Shown here one piece after another: positions 1-7,877 of a DNA stretch of 19,461 nucleotides. The notes beneath the pieces are model-generated. The model saw only the letters and a program-made list of their open reading frames with translations. It had not been told where the DNA came from and did not search any database. Within the stretch, counting starts at the first letter, position 1; every line of letters starts with the position of its first letter. Source of the stretch: Limnohabitans sp. Its GTDB lineage: Bacteria > Pseudomonadota > Gammaproteobacteria > Burkholderiales > Burkholderiaceae_C. Position numbers and translations under genes: made by a program. The stretch lies in assembly GCA_024641725.1 (NCBI GenBank), contig JAHECM010000070.1, positions 1-19,461 on the forward strand, given 5' to 3'.

Positions 1-1305
1 TGCCAGATGAACGAGTACGACTCGGACAAGATGGCCGATGTGCTGGGCGCGGCCCAAGGCTACGAGCCCACACAAGACGTGGACGAGGCCGACCTGATTT
101 TGTTCAACACCTGCTCGGTGCGCGAAAAAGCCCAAGAAAAAGTCTTCAGCGACTTGGGCCGGGTGCAGCACCTCAAAGCCAAGGGCGTGTTGATTGGCGT
201 GGGCGGCTGCGTGGCCAGCCAAGAGGGCGCCGAGATCATCAAGCGCGCACCTTATGTGGACGTGGTGTTTGGGCCGCAGACCCTGCACCGCCTGCCCGAG
301 CTGCTGGCCGAGCGCGAGCGCAAACAGCGTCCACAGGTGGACATCAGCTTTCCTGAGATCGAAAAGTTCGACCACCTGCCGCCCGCCAAGGTGGACGGGG
401 CCACGGCCTTTGTGTCGATCATGGAAGGCTGCAGCAAATACTGCAGCTACTGTGTGGTGCCCTACACCCGGGGCGAAGAAGTCTCCCGGCCTTTTGACGA
501 TGTGTTGGTCGAAGTCGCGGGTCTGGCCGCGCAGGGCGTCAAAGAAATCACCCTGCTGGGCCAGAACGTGAACGCCTACAGGGGCAAGATGGGCAACACG
601 GCAGACATCGCCGACTTTGCGCTGCTGCTCGAATACGTGGCCGACATGCCCGGCATCGAGCGCATCCGCTACGTGACCAGCCACCCCAACGAATTCACCC
701 AGCGCTTGATCGACGCGTACGCTAAGATCCCCAAGCTGGTGAGCCACTTGCACTTGCCGGTGCAGCACGGCTCGGACCGCATCCTGATGGCCATGAAGCG
801 CGGTTACACCGCCATGGAATACAAGAGCACCATCCGCAAGCTGCGGGCGATCCGCCCCGACATGTCGCTCAGCAGCGACTTCATCGTGGGTTTTCCCGGC
901 GAGACCGAGGACGACTTCAACAAGATGATGAAGTTGATTTCCGATGTGGGCTTTGACACCAGCTTCAGCTTCATCTTCAGCCCCCGCCCCGGCACGCCTG
1001 CGGCCAACCTGCACGACGACACGCCGCACGAAGTCAAGCTGCGCCGACTGCACCACCTGCAAGCCACCATCGAAGAAAACGTGCAGCGCATTGGCGAAAG
1101 CCGCGTAGGCACGGTGCAGCGCATTTTGGTGGAGCGACCTTCACGCAAGGACGCCACCGAGCTGGCCGGCCGCACCGAGTGCAACCGGGTGGTCAACTTC
1201 CCCGGCGGTCCCCACATGGACCGCCTGATTGGACAAATGGCGGATGTGCGCATCACACAAGGGCTGTCCCACTCGCTGCGCGGCGAGTTGCTGATCCGGG
1301 ACTGA
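1..1305 (+). CDS. miaB: MiaB, tRNA-2-methylthio-N6-isopentenyladenosine synthase (5' end outside window)
   Basis: MiaB is a radical-SAM methylthiotransferase that converts i6A37 to ms2i6A37 in tRNAs reading UNN codons. The frame is open from base 1 and begins Cys-Gln-Met-Asn-Glu-Tyr, which in the family lies about ten residues after the true start, so only the extreme N-terminus is missing. That first Cys, the Cys of NTCSVRE (codon 38) and the Cys of GGCVAS supply the auxiliary Fe-S cluster. The radical-SAM CxxxCxxC motif (CSKYCSYC) has its cysteine codons at 430, 442 and 451. Further on are GQNVNAY, the SSDFIVGFPGET segment and a C-terminal TRAM-like domain ending shortly after GLSHSLRGELL. 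An internal ATG at base 7 opens the frame but cannot be the start, because the preceding conserved Cys is in frame. The gene converges on ffh with 84 bases between stop codons. Confidence 0.96.
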   Translation, partial: CQMNEYDSDKMADVLGAAQGYEPTQDVDEADLILFNTCSVREKAQEKVFSDLGRVQHLKAKGVLIGVGGCVASQEGAEIIKRAPYVDVVFGPQTLHRLPELLAERERKQRPQVDISFPEIEKFDHLPPAKVDGATAFVSIMEGCSKYCSYCVVPYTRGEEVSRPFDDVLVEVAGLAAQGVKEITLLGQNVNAYRGKMGNTADIADFALLLEYVADMPGIERIRYVTSHPNEFTQRLIDAYAKIPKLVSHLHLPVQHGSDRILMAMKRGYTAMEYKSTIRKLRAIRPDMSLSSDFIVGFPGETEDDFNKMMKLISDVGFDTSFSFIFSPRPGTPAANLHDDTPHEVKLRRLHHLQATIEENVQRIGESRVGTVQRILVERPSRKDATELAGRTECNRVVNFPGGPHMDRLIGQMADVRITQGLSHSLRGELLIRD

Positions 1306-1354
1306 TCAGGGTGAGCCCGGCCGGGCGACTTGGCGATTGCTGAGTGGCCCTGAC

Positions 1355-1380
1355 TGCAGGGGGGTGGACAACCCCCTGCA
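1355..1380. terminator. Candidate bidirectional terminator hairpin between miaB and ffh
   Basis: A 9-bp perfect stem (TGCAGGGGG at 1355-1363 with CCCCCTGCA at 1372-1380) closes an 8-nt loop between two convergent stop codons. Neither side has a run of T, so it is not a canonical intrinsic terminator. It may work with Rho or simply protect 3' ends. Confidence 0.4.
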
Positions 1381-1389
1381 TGCGCGAAA

Positions 1390-2778
1390 TCAGCGCGGCA
1401 TGCCGGGGAAGCCCCCGCCACCGCCGCCCATCATGCCTTTCATGGCACCCATGCGCTTCATCATCTTCATGAGGCCGCCGCCCTGCATTTTCTTCATCAT
1501 GTCCTGCATTTGCTCAAACTCTTTGAGCATGCGGTTGACGTCTTGCACCTGAACGCCTGCGCCCGCTGCGATGCGGCGCTTGCGGGTGGCTTTGATGATT
1601 TCAGGTTTGCTGCGCTCCTTGAGCGTCATGCTGTGGATGATGCCTTGCTTGCGGGCGATGTCTTTTTCGACCTTGCCCATGTCCATGGACCCGGCCTTTG
1701 CCGTGAGCTGGCTGGGCAGTTTATCCATCAGGCTGGACAGGCCGCCCATTTGTTTCATCTGCTGGATTTGGGCCAGGAAGTCGTTGAGGTCAAATCCGCC
1801 ACCGCTCTTGACTTTGGCCGCCAGCTTTTGGGCGGCCTCCATGTCCACACCGGCAGCGACTTGCTCAACCAGAGCCACGATGTCGCCCATGCCCAAGATG
1901 CGCCCAGCATGGCGTTCGGCATCGAACACTTCCAGGCCGTCGATTTTTTCGCTCGTACCGGCAAACTTGATGGGCGCGCCCGTGATCTGGCGCACCGACA
2001 GGGCCGCGCCACCGCGCGAATCGCCGTCCAACTTGGTCAGCACGATACCCGTGAGCGGCAGGGCTTCGCCAAAGGCTTTGGCGGTGTTGGCCGCGTCTTG
2101 GCCCTGCATGGCGTCCACCACGAACAGGGTTTCGACCGGCTCCAATTCGGCGTGCAGCGCCTTGATCTCGGCCATCAGGGCTTCGTCAATCGCCAGGCGA
2201 CCGGCGGTGTCCACCAGCAGCACGTCAAAGTAGTGCTTGCGGGCGTAGTCGATGGCGGCGCGGGCGATGTCGATCGGTTTTTGGTCGGGCGAGCTGGGGA
2301 ACCATTCAGCCCCGGCTTGCGCCGTCACGGTCTTGAGCTGCTCGATGGCCGCAGGGCGGTACACGTCACCCGAAACGGTGAGGACTTTCTTTTTGCGCTT
2401 TTCGATCAGGTGCTTGGCCAGCTTGGCGGTGGTGGTGGTTTTACCGGCACCTTGCAAACCGGCCATCAAAATCACTGCGGGCGGCTGCGCGGCCAGGTTG
2501 ATGTCAGCCACGCCCTCGCCCATGGTGGCGGCGAGTTCTTTGTTGACGATGCCGACCAGTGCTTGACCGGGCTTGAGTGAGCCAATGACTTCCTGACCCA
2601 GCGCCTTGTCTTTGACGCGGGCGATGAAGTCGCGCACCACGGGCAGTGCCACGTCCGCCTCCAGCAAGGCCATGCGCACTTCGCGCAGCATGTCGGTGAC
2701 GTTAGCTTCGGTGATGCGCGCCTGGCCGCTGATCGTCTTGACCAGGCGTGAAAGTTTGTCGGTGAGGGCGGTGGCCAT
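1390..2778 (-). CDS. ffh: Ffh, signal recognition particle GTPase (SRP54)
   Basis: Ffh binds 4.5S RNA and signal sequences of nascent membrane proteins and docks with FtsY. The protein is 462 residues, normal for the family. It has an N-terminal helical N domain (about 1-90), then the G domain with the P-loop GLQGAGKT at 107-114, DTAGR (G3) and TKLDGDSRGG (G4 and following). The C-terminal M domain is rich in methionine and ends in a Met/Gly-rich tail (KKMQGGGLMKMMKRMG, then a run of glycines). The start was placed at ATG 2778, giving MATALTDKLSRLV, the usual family N-terminus. An in-frame ATG at 2856 would add 26 residues that do not look like SRP54 and would overlap the divergent gene. No clear Shine-Dalgarno is visible. 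Confidence 0.96.
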   Translation of the reverse strand: MATALTDKLSRLVKTISGQARITEANVTDMLREVRMALLEADVALPVVRDFIARVKDKALGQEVIGSLKPGQALVGIVNKELAATMGEGVADINLAAQPPAVILMAGLQGAGKTTTTAKLAKHLIEKRKKKVLTVSGDVYRPAAIEQLKTVTAQAGAEWFPSSPDQKPIDIARAAIDYARKHYFDVLLVDTAGRLAIDEALMAEIKALHAELEPVETLFVVDAMQGQDAANTAKAFGEALPLTGIVLTKLDGDSRGGAALSVRQITGAPIKFAGTSEKIDGLEVFDAERHAGRILGMGDIVALVEQVAAGVDMEAAQKLAAKVKSGGGFDLNDFLAQIQQMKQMGGLSSLMDKLPSQLTAKAGSMDMGKVEKDIARKQGIIHSMTLKERSKPEIIKATRKRRIAAGAGVQVQDVNRMLKEFEQMQDMMKKMQGGGLMKMMKRMGAMKGMMGGGGGGFPGMPR

Positions 2779-2854
2779 GATTGCAATCTGAAAAAACCGC
2801 TGGCCAAAACGGCAAGGCCACTGTGGCCGTGCCTGAAAGGCTAAACTCGGTTCC
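2779..2854. promoter_or_regulatory. Divergent ffh / ccsA-like intergenic region
   Basis: These 76 bases must hold both promoters. An imperfect inverted repeat at 2811-2833 (GGCA, A, GGCCA, CTG, TGGCC, G, TGCC) sits centrally. On the plus strand a -10-like TAAACT (2842-2847) lies 7 nt before the ccsA-like ATG, suggesting a leaderless transcript. No good -35 is visible for either direction. Confidence 0.35.
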
Positions 2855-3658
2855 ATGATTTTAACGAGTACCCCCCTCTGGATCTGGCTGGCCTCTGTGC
2901 TGGCGGTGCTCGCCTACGCCCTGCCTGTTGTGGCCCCTCGTTTTTGGACCGATGCCAGCGCCCGCCGGTTTCTGGGCTTGGCCTGGGCCACCCATGCGGC
3001 CAGCCTGCTGGGCTTGCTGGCCGGGCCCGTGCGTTTTGGCTTTGCGCCCGCCCTGTCCGTCACCGCGTGGCTGGTGCTGACCGCCTACATGGTGGAGCGC
3101 CAGTTTTACCCCCAGCTCAAAGCCCGCTGGGCCATGGGCAGCCTGGGGGCCGCCGCCGTGTTGCTGGCCCTCTGGTTTCCGGGTGCCCCGCTGCACGTCC
3201 AAGCCTCGCCTTGGCTGCCCTTGCACTGGGCACTGGGCTTGTCGGCTTACGGCATGTTCGCGGCAGCCGTGGTGCACGCTTGGATGATGACGCTCAGTGA
3301 GCGTGACATCCGCCTGGCGCACGAGACTGGCAGCGGACTGCCCCTGCTGACGCTGGAGCGGCTGATGTTTCGCTTCATCACTGCCGGCTTTGTGCTGCTG
3401 ACCGCCACCTTGTTGGCCGGCACCTTGTTCGGCGAACACCTTTACGGACAAGGCGGCAGTGCTTGGCGTTGGGACCACAAACGGATCTTTGCCCTGCTGT
3501 CCTGGCTCACCTTTGCGGTGCTGCTGGTGGGTCGGCGGCAATGGGGCTGGCGCGGCAAGCGGGCTGTGCGCGTGCTCTACATCGGTGCGGCCTTGTTGCT
3601 GTTGTCGTATGCTGGCTCGCGCTTCGTTCTGGAAATTCTGCTGGGGCGTGCCGCATGA
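2855..3658 (+). CDS. CcsA/YpjD-family inner-membrane cytochrome c assembly protein
   Basis: A 267-residue polytopic membrane protein with about eight hydrophobic segments spread over its whole length. It carries marks of the CcsA/CcmC/HemX-like cytochrome c assembly family: His124 in LPLHWALGLSAYG, the segment LPLLTLERLMFR (a PLxxLExL pattern before a transmembrane helix) and the signature WRWDHKRIFALLSW with His208. In this family histidines next to transmembrane helices bind haem. The short stand-alone form is the one called YpjD or HemX-like in proteobacteria, whose exact job is not settled; a true CcsA would normally be longer and sit beside ccsB/resB. It starts divergently from ffh, and its TGA overlaps the ATG of the next gene (ATGA), so the two are probably translationally coupled. 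Family assignment is firm, role uncertain. Confidence 0.85.
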   Translation: MILTSTPLWIWLASVLAVLAYALPVVAPRFWTDASARRFLGLAWATHAASLLGLLAGPVRFGFAPALSVTAWLVLTAYMVERQFYPQLKARWAMGSLGAAAVLLALWFPGAPLHVQASPWLPLHWALGLSAYGMFAAAVVHAWMMTLSERDIRLAHETGSGLPLLTLERLMFRFITAGFVLLTATLLAGTLFGEHLYGQGGSAWRWDHKRIFALLSWLTFAVLLVGRRQWGWRGKRAVRVLYIGAALLLLSYAGSRFVLEILLGRAA

Positions 3659-3888
3659 AGTTTTTGATTTGGTTTTTGGTGATTTTTCTGATCTGGTGGG
3701 CCTATACGCGCACCCAAAAATCCGCGTCAAAAAGCCCACCGCCACTCACCAACGAGCCCACCCAAGACATGGCCAGGTGCGCCCATTGCGGCATCCACCT
3801 GCCGCGCGATGAAGCCATTCGCGGCGAAAAAGGCGACTACTGCAGCGCCGAACACCGCACCGCAGCGCAAGACCGCAACCCCGCCTGA
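3655..3888 (+). CDS. Small membrane-anchored zinc-ribbon protein (PP0621-like)
   Basis: A 77-residue protein starting at an ATG that overlaps the stop of the preceding gene by four bases (ATGA). Residues 2-17 form one hydrophobic, Trp/Phe-rich membrane anchor. A polar Ser/Pro-rich linker follows, then a small metal-binding module with Cys42, Cys45, Cys63 and His67 (CAHC ... YCSAEH), an apparent CxxC...CxxxH zinc site. This layout matches the small PP0621-type proteins of beta- and gammaproteobacteria, whose function is not known to me. The overlap ties its expression to the CcsA-like protein, and ampD begins 15 bases downstream, so the three are probably one transcript. The full-length in-frame alternative from 3463 runs antiparallel to nothing but overlaps the upstream gene and is rejected. 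Confidence 0.8.
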   Translation: MKFLIWFLVIFLIWWAYTRTQKSASKSPPPLTNEPTQDMARCAHCGIHLPRDEAIRGEKGDYCSAEHRTAAQDRNPA

Positions 3889-3903
3889 AATCCGCCGCAG
3901 CCC

Positions 3904-4473
3904 ATGCCCCTCTCCCCGCTTTGGCAACACGGTTGGAACAGCCGCGCAACCCGCCTGGACTCTCCCAATTTTGGCCCTCGCCCCCCAGCGGCCTGCGTTG
4001 ATCTGGTCGTCGTCCATTCGATCAGCTTGCCCCCAGGCCAATACGGCGGCAACGAAGTTCAGCACTTGTTCACCAACCAGCTGGACTGCTCGGCACATCC
4101 GTATTACGAGCAACTGCGCGGTTTGCAGGTGTCGGCCCATTTCTACATTCGCCGGGACGGACAACTGTGGCAGTTTGTGAGTTGCGACGACCGCGCTTGG
4201 CACGCAGGGCAGTCCGCCTACCGTGGGCGCAGCAACTGCAACGACGACTCGATTGGCATCGAACTCGAGGGCTTGGAGGGCCAATTGTTCGAAGACGCGC
4301 AATACCAGGGCCTCATCACCTTGTGCCAAGACCTTCGCCACTGCTACCCGGTGGCGCACATTGCCGGGCACGAACACATTGCCCCCGGCCGCAAGCTAGA
4401 CCCAGGGCCGGGCTTTGACTGGCCCCGCCTGGTGTCCGCGTTGGATTTTTCCCACGGGTGTTTTCCCGGCTGA
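3904..4473 (+). CDS. ampD: AmpD, 1,6-anhydro-N-acetylmuramyl-L-alanine amidase
   Basis: Cytosolic zinc amidase that removes the peptide from anhydro-muropeptides during cell-wall recycling; its loss derepresses ampC in species with AmpR. The 189-residue protein fits the family. The Amidase_2 fold is marked by VVVHSIS with zinc ligand His38, SAHFYIRRDG, the AWHAG segment, IGIELEG with catalytic Glu120, and GHEHIAPGRKLDPGPGFDW with zinc ligands His156 and Asp166. The 10-residue spacing of the last two equals that of His154 and Asp164 in E. coli AmpD. There is no signal peptide, consistent with the cytosolic enzyme rather than a periplasmic paralogue. No clear Shine-Dalgarno precedes the ATG, so it probably relies on reinitiation from the gene 15 bases upstream. 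Mpl, the enzyme reusing the tripeptide released by AmpD, is encoded at 14999-16369. Confidence 0.95.
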   Translation: MPLSPLWQHGWNSRATRLDSPNFGPRPPAACVDLVVVHSISLPPGQYGGNEVQHLFTNQLDCSAHPYYEQLRGLQVSAHFYIRRDGQLWQFVSCDDRAWHAGQSAYRGRSNCNDDSIGIELEGLEGQLFEDAQYQGLITLCQDLRHCYPVAHIAGHEHIAPGRKLDPGPGFDWPRLVSALDFSHGCFPG

Positions 4474-4490
4474 TGAGCTTCAGCGCCAGC

Positions 4491-4515
4491 GACGTCAAAA
4501 TATTTTTTTGATGTC
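4491..4515 (+). terminator. Candidate terminator hairpin after ampD
   Basis: GACGTCAAAA (4491-4500) pairs with TTTTGATGTC (4506-4515) through 10 bp, one of them G-U, around a 5-nt loop, 18 bases past the ampD stop. It is A/T-rich in the upper stem and is not followed by a clean T-run, so termination strength is doubtful. Confidence 0.35.
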
Positions 4516-4761
4516 CTTTGGGGTCGTTTTCAGGCCCACATTGCAGCGCCTCTTTCTGCATTGACATGGCCCAAGCCAGTGAAATTGCGCCTTTGCCCAG
4601 AAAACCCTTTGCAAAGCCGCAAAAAATATGGATATCGCCGATCGAATGCACCAGCGATGCGGCTTAGAAAGGCCCATTTCAAAAGCTGAAAAGATCCACC
4701 AAGCGAGGTCCTCCAGTCCCCGCCATGCAGGGGGGGATGGCTCCAATCAGAATTGCCCGGT

Positions 4762-4777
4762 ACACTACATCTAGTGG
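4762..4777. promoter_or_regulatory. NrdR box 1 (probable)
   Basis: The sequence ACACTACATCTAGTGG matches the palindromic NrdR-box pattern ACACTATATATAGTGT at 13 of 16 positions, including both ACAC/GTG ends. NrdR is the ATP/dATP-sensing repressor of bacterial ribonucleotide reductase operons. The box is paired with a second one whose centre is 32 bp away, the spacing usual for NrdR tandem sites. Confidence 0.75.
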
Positions 4778-4793
4778 TCAGAGCACCTCTCAG

Positions 4794-4809
4794 ACACCAG
4801 ATGTAGCGT
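4794..4809. promoter_or_regulatory. NrdR box 2 (probable)
   Basis: ACACCAGATGTAGCGT matches the NrdR-box pattern at 12 of 16 positions. The gap between the boxes is 16 bp (4778-4793), putting both on the same face of the DNA about three helical turns apart. It ends 83 bases before the nrdA start. Confidence 0.72.
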
Positions 4810-4892
4810 TCAGGCAGATTTTCTTAAATTTGCCAAATTTAGAGACTCAGCCCATTTCACGCCCACCCAGCCCTGTTCAAAAAGACACAACA

Positions 4893-7811
4893 ATGACCCT
4901 GCAAACCGACCTGAACATCTCGGCCCCCGCCTCCGGCATGCTGAACCAACCCACCTTCGAAGCCGGTGTGGCCCCAACCCTGCATGCGCTGGCCCACTAC
5001 CAAATCATCCGCCGCAACGGCGCTGTGGTGCCTTTCGAGCCCAACAAGATCGCCGTGGCCCTGATGAAAGCCTTCTTGGCAGTGCACGGCACCCAAGGCG
5101 CAGCATCGGCCAGCGTGCGCGAAGTTGTCGAGCAGTTGACCCAAAACGTGGTCCGCGCCCTGATGCGTTCACGCCCTGGCGGCGGCACCTTCCACATTGA
5201 AGACGTCCAAGACCAGGTCGAACTGGGCCTGATGCGCAGCAGCAACCATGAAGTGGCCCGCGCCTATGTGCTCTACCGAGAGCGCCGCACCCAAGATCGT
5301 GCACAACAACAGGTGGCTGCAGAACCTGCGGCAAGCGAACCCACGCTGCACGTGATCGACGGCGGCAAACGTGTGGCCCTGGACCTGAACTACCTCAAAT
5401 CCCTGATGGTCAACGCCTGCGCGGGTTTGGGCAAAGACGTGAGCGCTGAGCCCATCGTGGCAGAAACCATGCGCAACCTGTACGACGGCGTGCCCATGGA
5501 GGAGGTCTACAAAGCCTCCATCTTGGCTTCGCGGACCCTGATCGAAAAAGACCCGGACTACACCTATGTGACCGCCCGTTTGCTGATGCACACCATCGCT
5601 AAGGAGATTTTGGGCACCGAAGTCACCCAGGCCCAGATGGGCGACGCGTACATCGCGTACTTCCCCAAATTCATCCAAAAAGGCGTGGACAACGACCTGC
5701 TGGACGAGAAGCTGCTCCAGTTTGACCTGGCCAAACTGGCCCAAGCGCTCAAACCCGAACGCGATCTGCAGTTCGACTACCTCGGCCTGCAAACCCTTTA
5801 CGACCGCTACTTCTTGCACGTGCGCAAGACCCGCATTGAGATGCCCCAGGCCTTCTTCATGCGCGTGGCCATGGGCTTGTCGCTCAACGAGGTCGACCGC
5901 GAAGCCCGCGCCATCGAGTTCTACGAAATCCTGTCCTCGTTCGACTTCATGTCGTCCACCCCCACCCTGTTCAACAGTGGCACCTTGCGCTCACAACTGT
6001 CGAGCTGCTACCTGACCACCGTGCCCGATGACTTGGACGGCATTTACGAATCGATCAAAGAAAATGCCCTGCTGTCCAAATTTGCCGGTGGCCTGGGCAA
6101 CGACTGGACGCGTGTGCGCGCCATGGGTTCGCACATCAAAGGCACCAACGGCGAATCGCAAGGCGTGGTGCCTTTCCTCAAAGTGGTCAACGACACCGCT
6201 GTGGCGGTCAACCAAGGTGGCAAGCGCAAAGGCGCGGTCTGCACGTACTTGGAAACTTGGCACCTGGACATCGAAGAATTTCTGGAGCTGCGCAAGAACA
6301 CCGGCGATGACCGCCGCCGCACGCACGACATGAACACGGCCAACTGGATCCCAGACTTGTTCATGCGCCGCGTCATGGAAAAAGGCGACTGGACCCTGTT
6401 TTCGCCCTCGGATGTGCCCGATCTGCACGACCTGTTTGGGCAAGCCTTCGAAAAAGCCTATGTGGCTTACGAGCAAAAAGCCGAGCGCGGCGAAATTCGT
6501 CCCAGCAAGAAAATTCCCGCCAATGACCTGTGGCGCAAGATGCTGTCGATGTTGTTTGAAACGGGCCACCCTTGGATCACCTTCAAAGACCCTTGCAACG
6601 TGCGCTCGCCCCAGCAGCACGCCGGCGTGGTGCACTCATCCAACCTGTGTACCGAGATCACGCTCAACACCAGCGACACCGAAACCGCTGTGTGCAACTT
6701 GGGCTCGGTCAACCTGTCCAAGCACCTCAAGGATGGCCCCAACGGCAAGATTCTCGACCGCGAAAAGCTGCACAAGACGATTTCTACCGCCATGCGCATG
6801 CTCGACAACGTGATCGACATCAATTACTACGCCGTCAAAAAAGCGCGTGACTCCAACCTGCGCCACCGCCCCGTGGGCTTGGGCCTGATGGGCTTCCAAG
6901 ATGCTTTGTACGAAATGCGCATTCCCTACGCATCTCAGCAAGCGGTTGAATTTGCAGACCAGTCGATGGAAGCGATCTGCTACCACGCCTACTGGGCGTC
7001 GACCGACTTGGCCAAAGAACGCGGCCAATATTCCAGCTACAAAGGCTCTTTGTGGGATCGCGGCATCTTGCCCCTGGACACCCTGGATCTGCTGACCCAA
7101 GAGCGCGGAGGCTACGTCGAGGTCGACCGCTCCAGCACCCTGGACTGGGAAGCGCTGCGCAAAAAGATCGCCCAAGACGGCATGCGCAACTCCAACTGCG
7201 TGGCCATTGCACCCACGGCCACCATCTCCAACATCATTGGCGTGGATGCCTCCATTGAGCCTTGCTTTGGCAACCTCTCGGTCAAGTCCAATTTGTCGGG
7301 CGAGTTCACCGTCATCAACGCCTACTTGGTGCGCGACCTCAAACGCCTGGGCTTGTGGGACGACGTGATGGTCATGGACCTCAAACACTTCGACGGCTCA
7401 CTGCGCCCCATTGACCGCGTGCCACAAGAGATCAAATCTCTGTACGCCACCGCCTTTGAAGTCGAAACCACTTGGTTGGTCGAGGCTGCCGCACGTCGCC
7501 AAAAATGGATCGACCAGGCGCAATCGCTCAACATTTACATGGCGGGCGCATCGGGCAAGAAGCTCGACGACACCTACAAATTGGCTTGGCTGCGTGGCCT
7601 CAAAACCACCTACTACCTGCGCACCACCAGCGCCACGCAAGTGGAAAAATCCACCGTGAAAGCGGGCTCGCACAATTCCGTGTCCTCAGGCATGCCCACC
7701 GGCGGCATGAGCGCAAACGAAGCGGCGCCCTCCGCATCGGTGAGCTCCGCGCCAGCCACCGATGTGAAATTCACTGCCATCGACGATGTCGGTTGCGAAG
7801 CTTGCCAGTGA
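4893..7811 (+). CDS. nrdA: NrdA, class Ia ribonucleotide reductase large subunit with two ATP-cones
   Basis: Reduces ribonucleoside diphosphates to dNDPs using a radical supplied by NrdB. The 972 residues exceed E. coli NrdA (761) because there are two N-terminal ATP-cone regulatory domains. The first, about 36-135, starts IIRRNGAVVPFEPNKI; the second, about 152-240, contains VIDGGKRVALDLNYL, YDGV and DYTYVTARLL and corresponds to the usual single cone. The catalytic core has Cys372 and Cys601 (redox pair), NLCTE with Asn584, radical Cys586 and Glu588, the radical-transfer pair Tyr907-Tyr908 (TTYYLRT) and the C-terminal shuttle Cys968-Cys971. The ATG at 4893 was chosen over an in-frame ATG at 4725, which would translate straight through the NrdR boxes. 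Probable NrdR control; nrdB follows after a structured 139-base spacer. Confidence 0.96.
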   Translation: MTLQTDLNISAPASGMLNQPTFEAGVAPTLHALAHYQIIRRNGAVVPFEPNKIAVALMKAFLAVHGTQGAASASVREVVEQLTQNVVRALMRSRPGGGTFHIEDVQDQVELGLMRSSNHEVARAYVLYRERRTQDRAQQQVAAEPAASEPTLHVIDGGKRVALDLNYLKSLMVNACAGLGKDVSAEPIVAETMRNLYDGVPMEEVYKASILASRTLIEKDPDYTYVTARLLMHTIAKEILGTEVTQAQMGDAYIAYFPKFIQKGVDNDLLDEKLLQFDLAKLAQALKPERDLQFDYLGLQTLYDRYFLHVRKTRIEMPQAFFMRVAMGLSLNEVDREARAIEFYEILSSFDFMSSTPTLFNSGTLRSQLSSCYLTTVPDDLDGIYESIKENALLSKFAGGLGNDWTRVRAMGSHIKGTNGESQGVVPFLKVVNDTAVAVNQGGKRKGAVCTYLETWHLDIEEFLELRKNTGDDRRRTHDMNTANWIPDLFMRRVMEKGDWTLFSPSDVPDLHDLFGQAFEKAYVAYEQKAERGEIRPSKKIPANDLWRKMLSMLFETGHPWITFKDPCNVRSPQQHAGVVHSSNLCTEITLNTSDTETAVCNLGSVNLSKHLKDGPNGKILDREKLHKTISTAMRMLDNVIDINYYAVKKARDSNLRHRPVGLGLMGFQDALYEMRIPYASQQAVEFADQSMEAICYHAYWASTDLAKERGQYSSYKGSLWDRGILPLDTLDLLTQERGGYVEVDRSSTLDWEALRKKIAQDGMRNSNCVAIAPTATISNIIGVDASIEPCFGNLSVKSNLSGEFTVINAYLVRDLKRLGLWDDVMVMDLKHFDGSLRPIDRVPQEIKSLYATAFEVETTWLVEAAARRQKWIDQAQSLNIYMAGASGKKLDDTYKLAWLRGLKTTYYLRTTSATQVEKSTVKAGSHNSVSSGMPTGGMSANEAAPSASVSSAPATDVKFTAIDDVGCEACQ

Positions 7812-7816
7812 TGTCC

Positions 7817-7855
7817 TTGCGTCGCGCTCCCACAGCTGTGCGCTGCGCGATGCAA
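7817..7855 (+). other. Hairpin immediately after the nrdA stop
   Basis: TTGCGTCGCG (7817-7826) pairs with CGCGATGCAA (7846-7855) through 10 bp including one G-U, around a 19-nt loop that itself holds the perfect palindrome CACAGCTGTG (7831-7840). It starts 5 bases after the nrdA stop and has no T-run. It may stabilise the nrdA 3' end or act as a partial terminator. Confidence 0.5.
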
Positions 7856-7877
7856 TTGAACAACACTTCGGGCCCAT

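Larger units (their letters stand above)
4474..4892 (+). other. Long intergenic region upstream of nrdA (419 bases)
   Basis: No convincing gene lies here. It holds a hairpin just after ampD (4491-4515), a lone TTGACA at 4561-4566 with no matching -10, two NrdR boxes (4762-4777 and 4794-4809) and an AT-rich stretch (4819-4850) just before nrdA. A short palindromic AAATTT repeat (4826-4840) flanks GCC there. Two small plus-strand frames (4511-4564, 17 codons; 4629-4773, 48 codons) have no codon or motif support. I could not place the nrdA transcription start. Confidence 0.6.

Noticed and set aside
1510..2580. 356-codon plus-strand open frame opposite ffh
   Set aside because: It is wholly antisense to ffh, has no recognisable domain, and is explained by GC-rich third-position bias.
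4561..4566. Perfect TTGACA hexamer upstream of nrdA
   Set aside because: No -10-like hexamer lies 16-18 bp downstream, so it cannot be called a promoter.
4511..4773. Two small plus-strand frames in the nrdA upstream region (4511-4564 and 4629-4773)
   Set aside because: They have no ribosome-binding site, no amino acid bias suggesting a leader peptide, and no terminator next to them.
4725..4892. 56-codon N-terminal extension of nrdA from an upstream in-frame ATG
   Set aside because: The extension is unlike any NrdA, runs through the NrdR boxes and precedes the family-like start at 4893.
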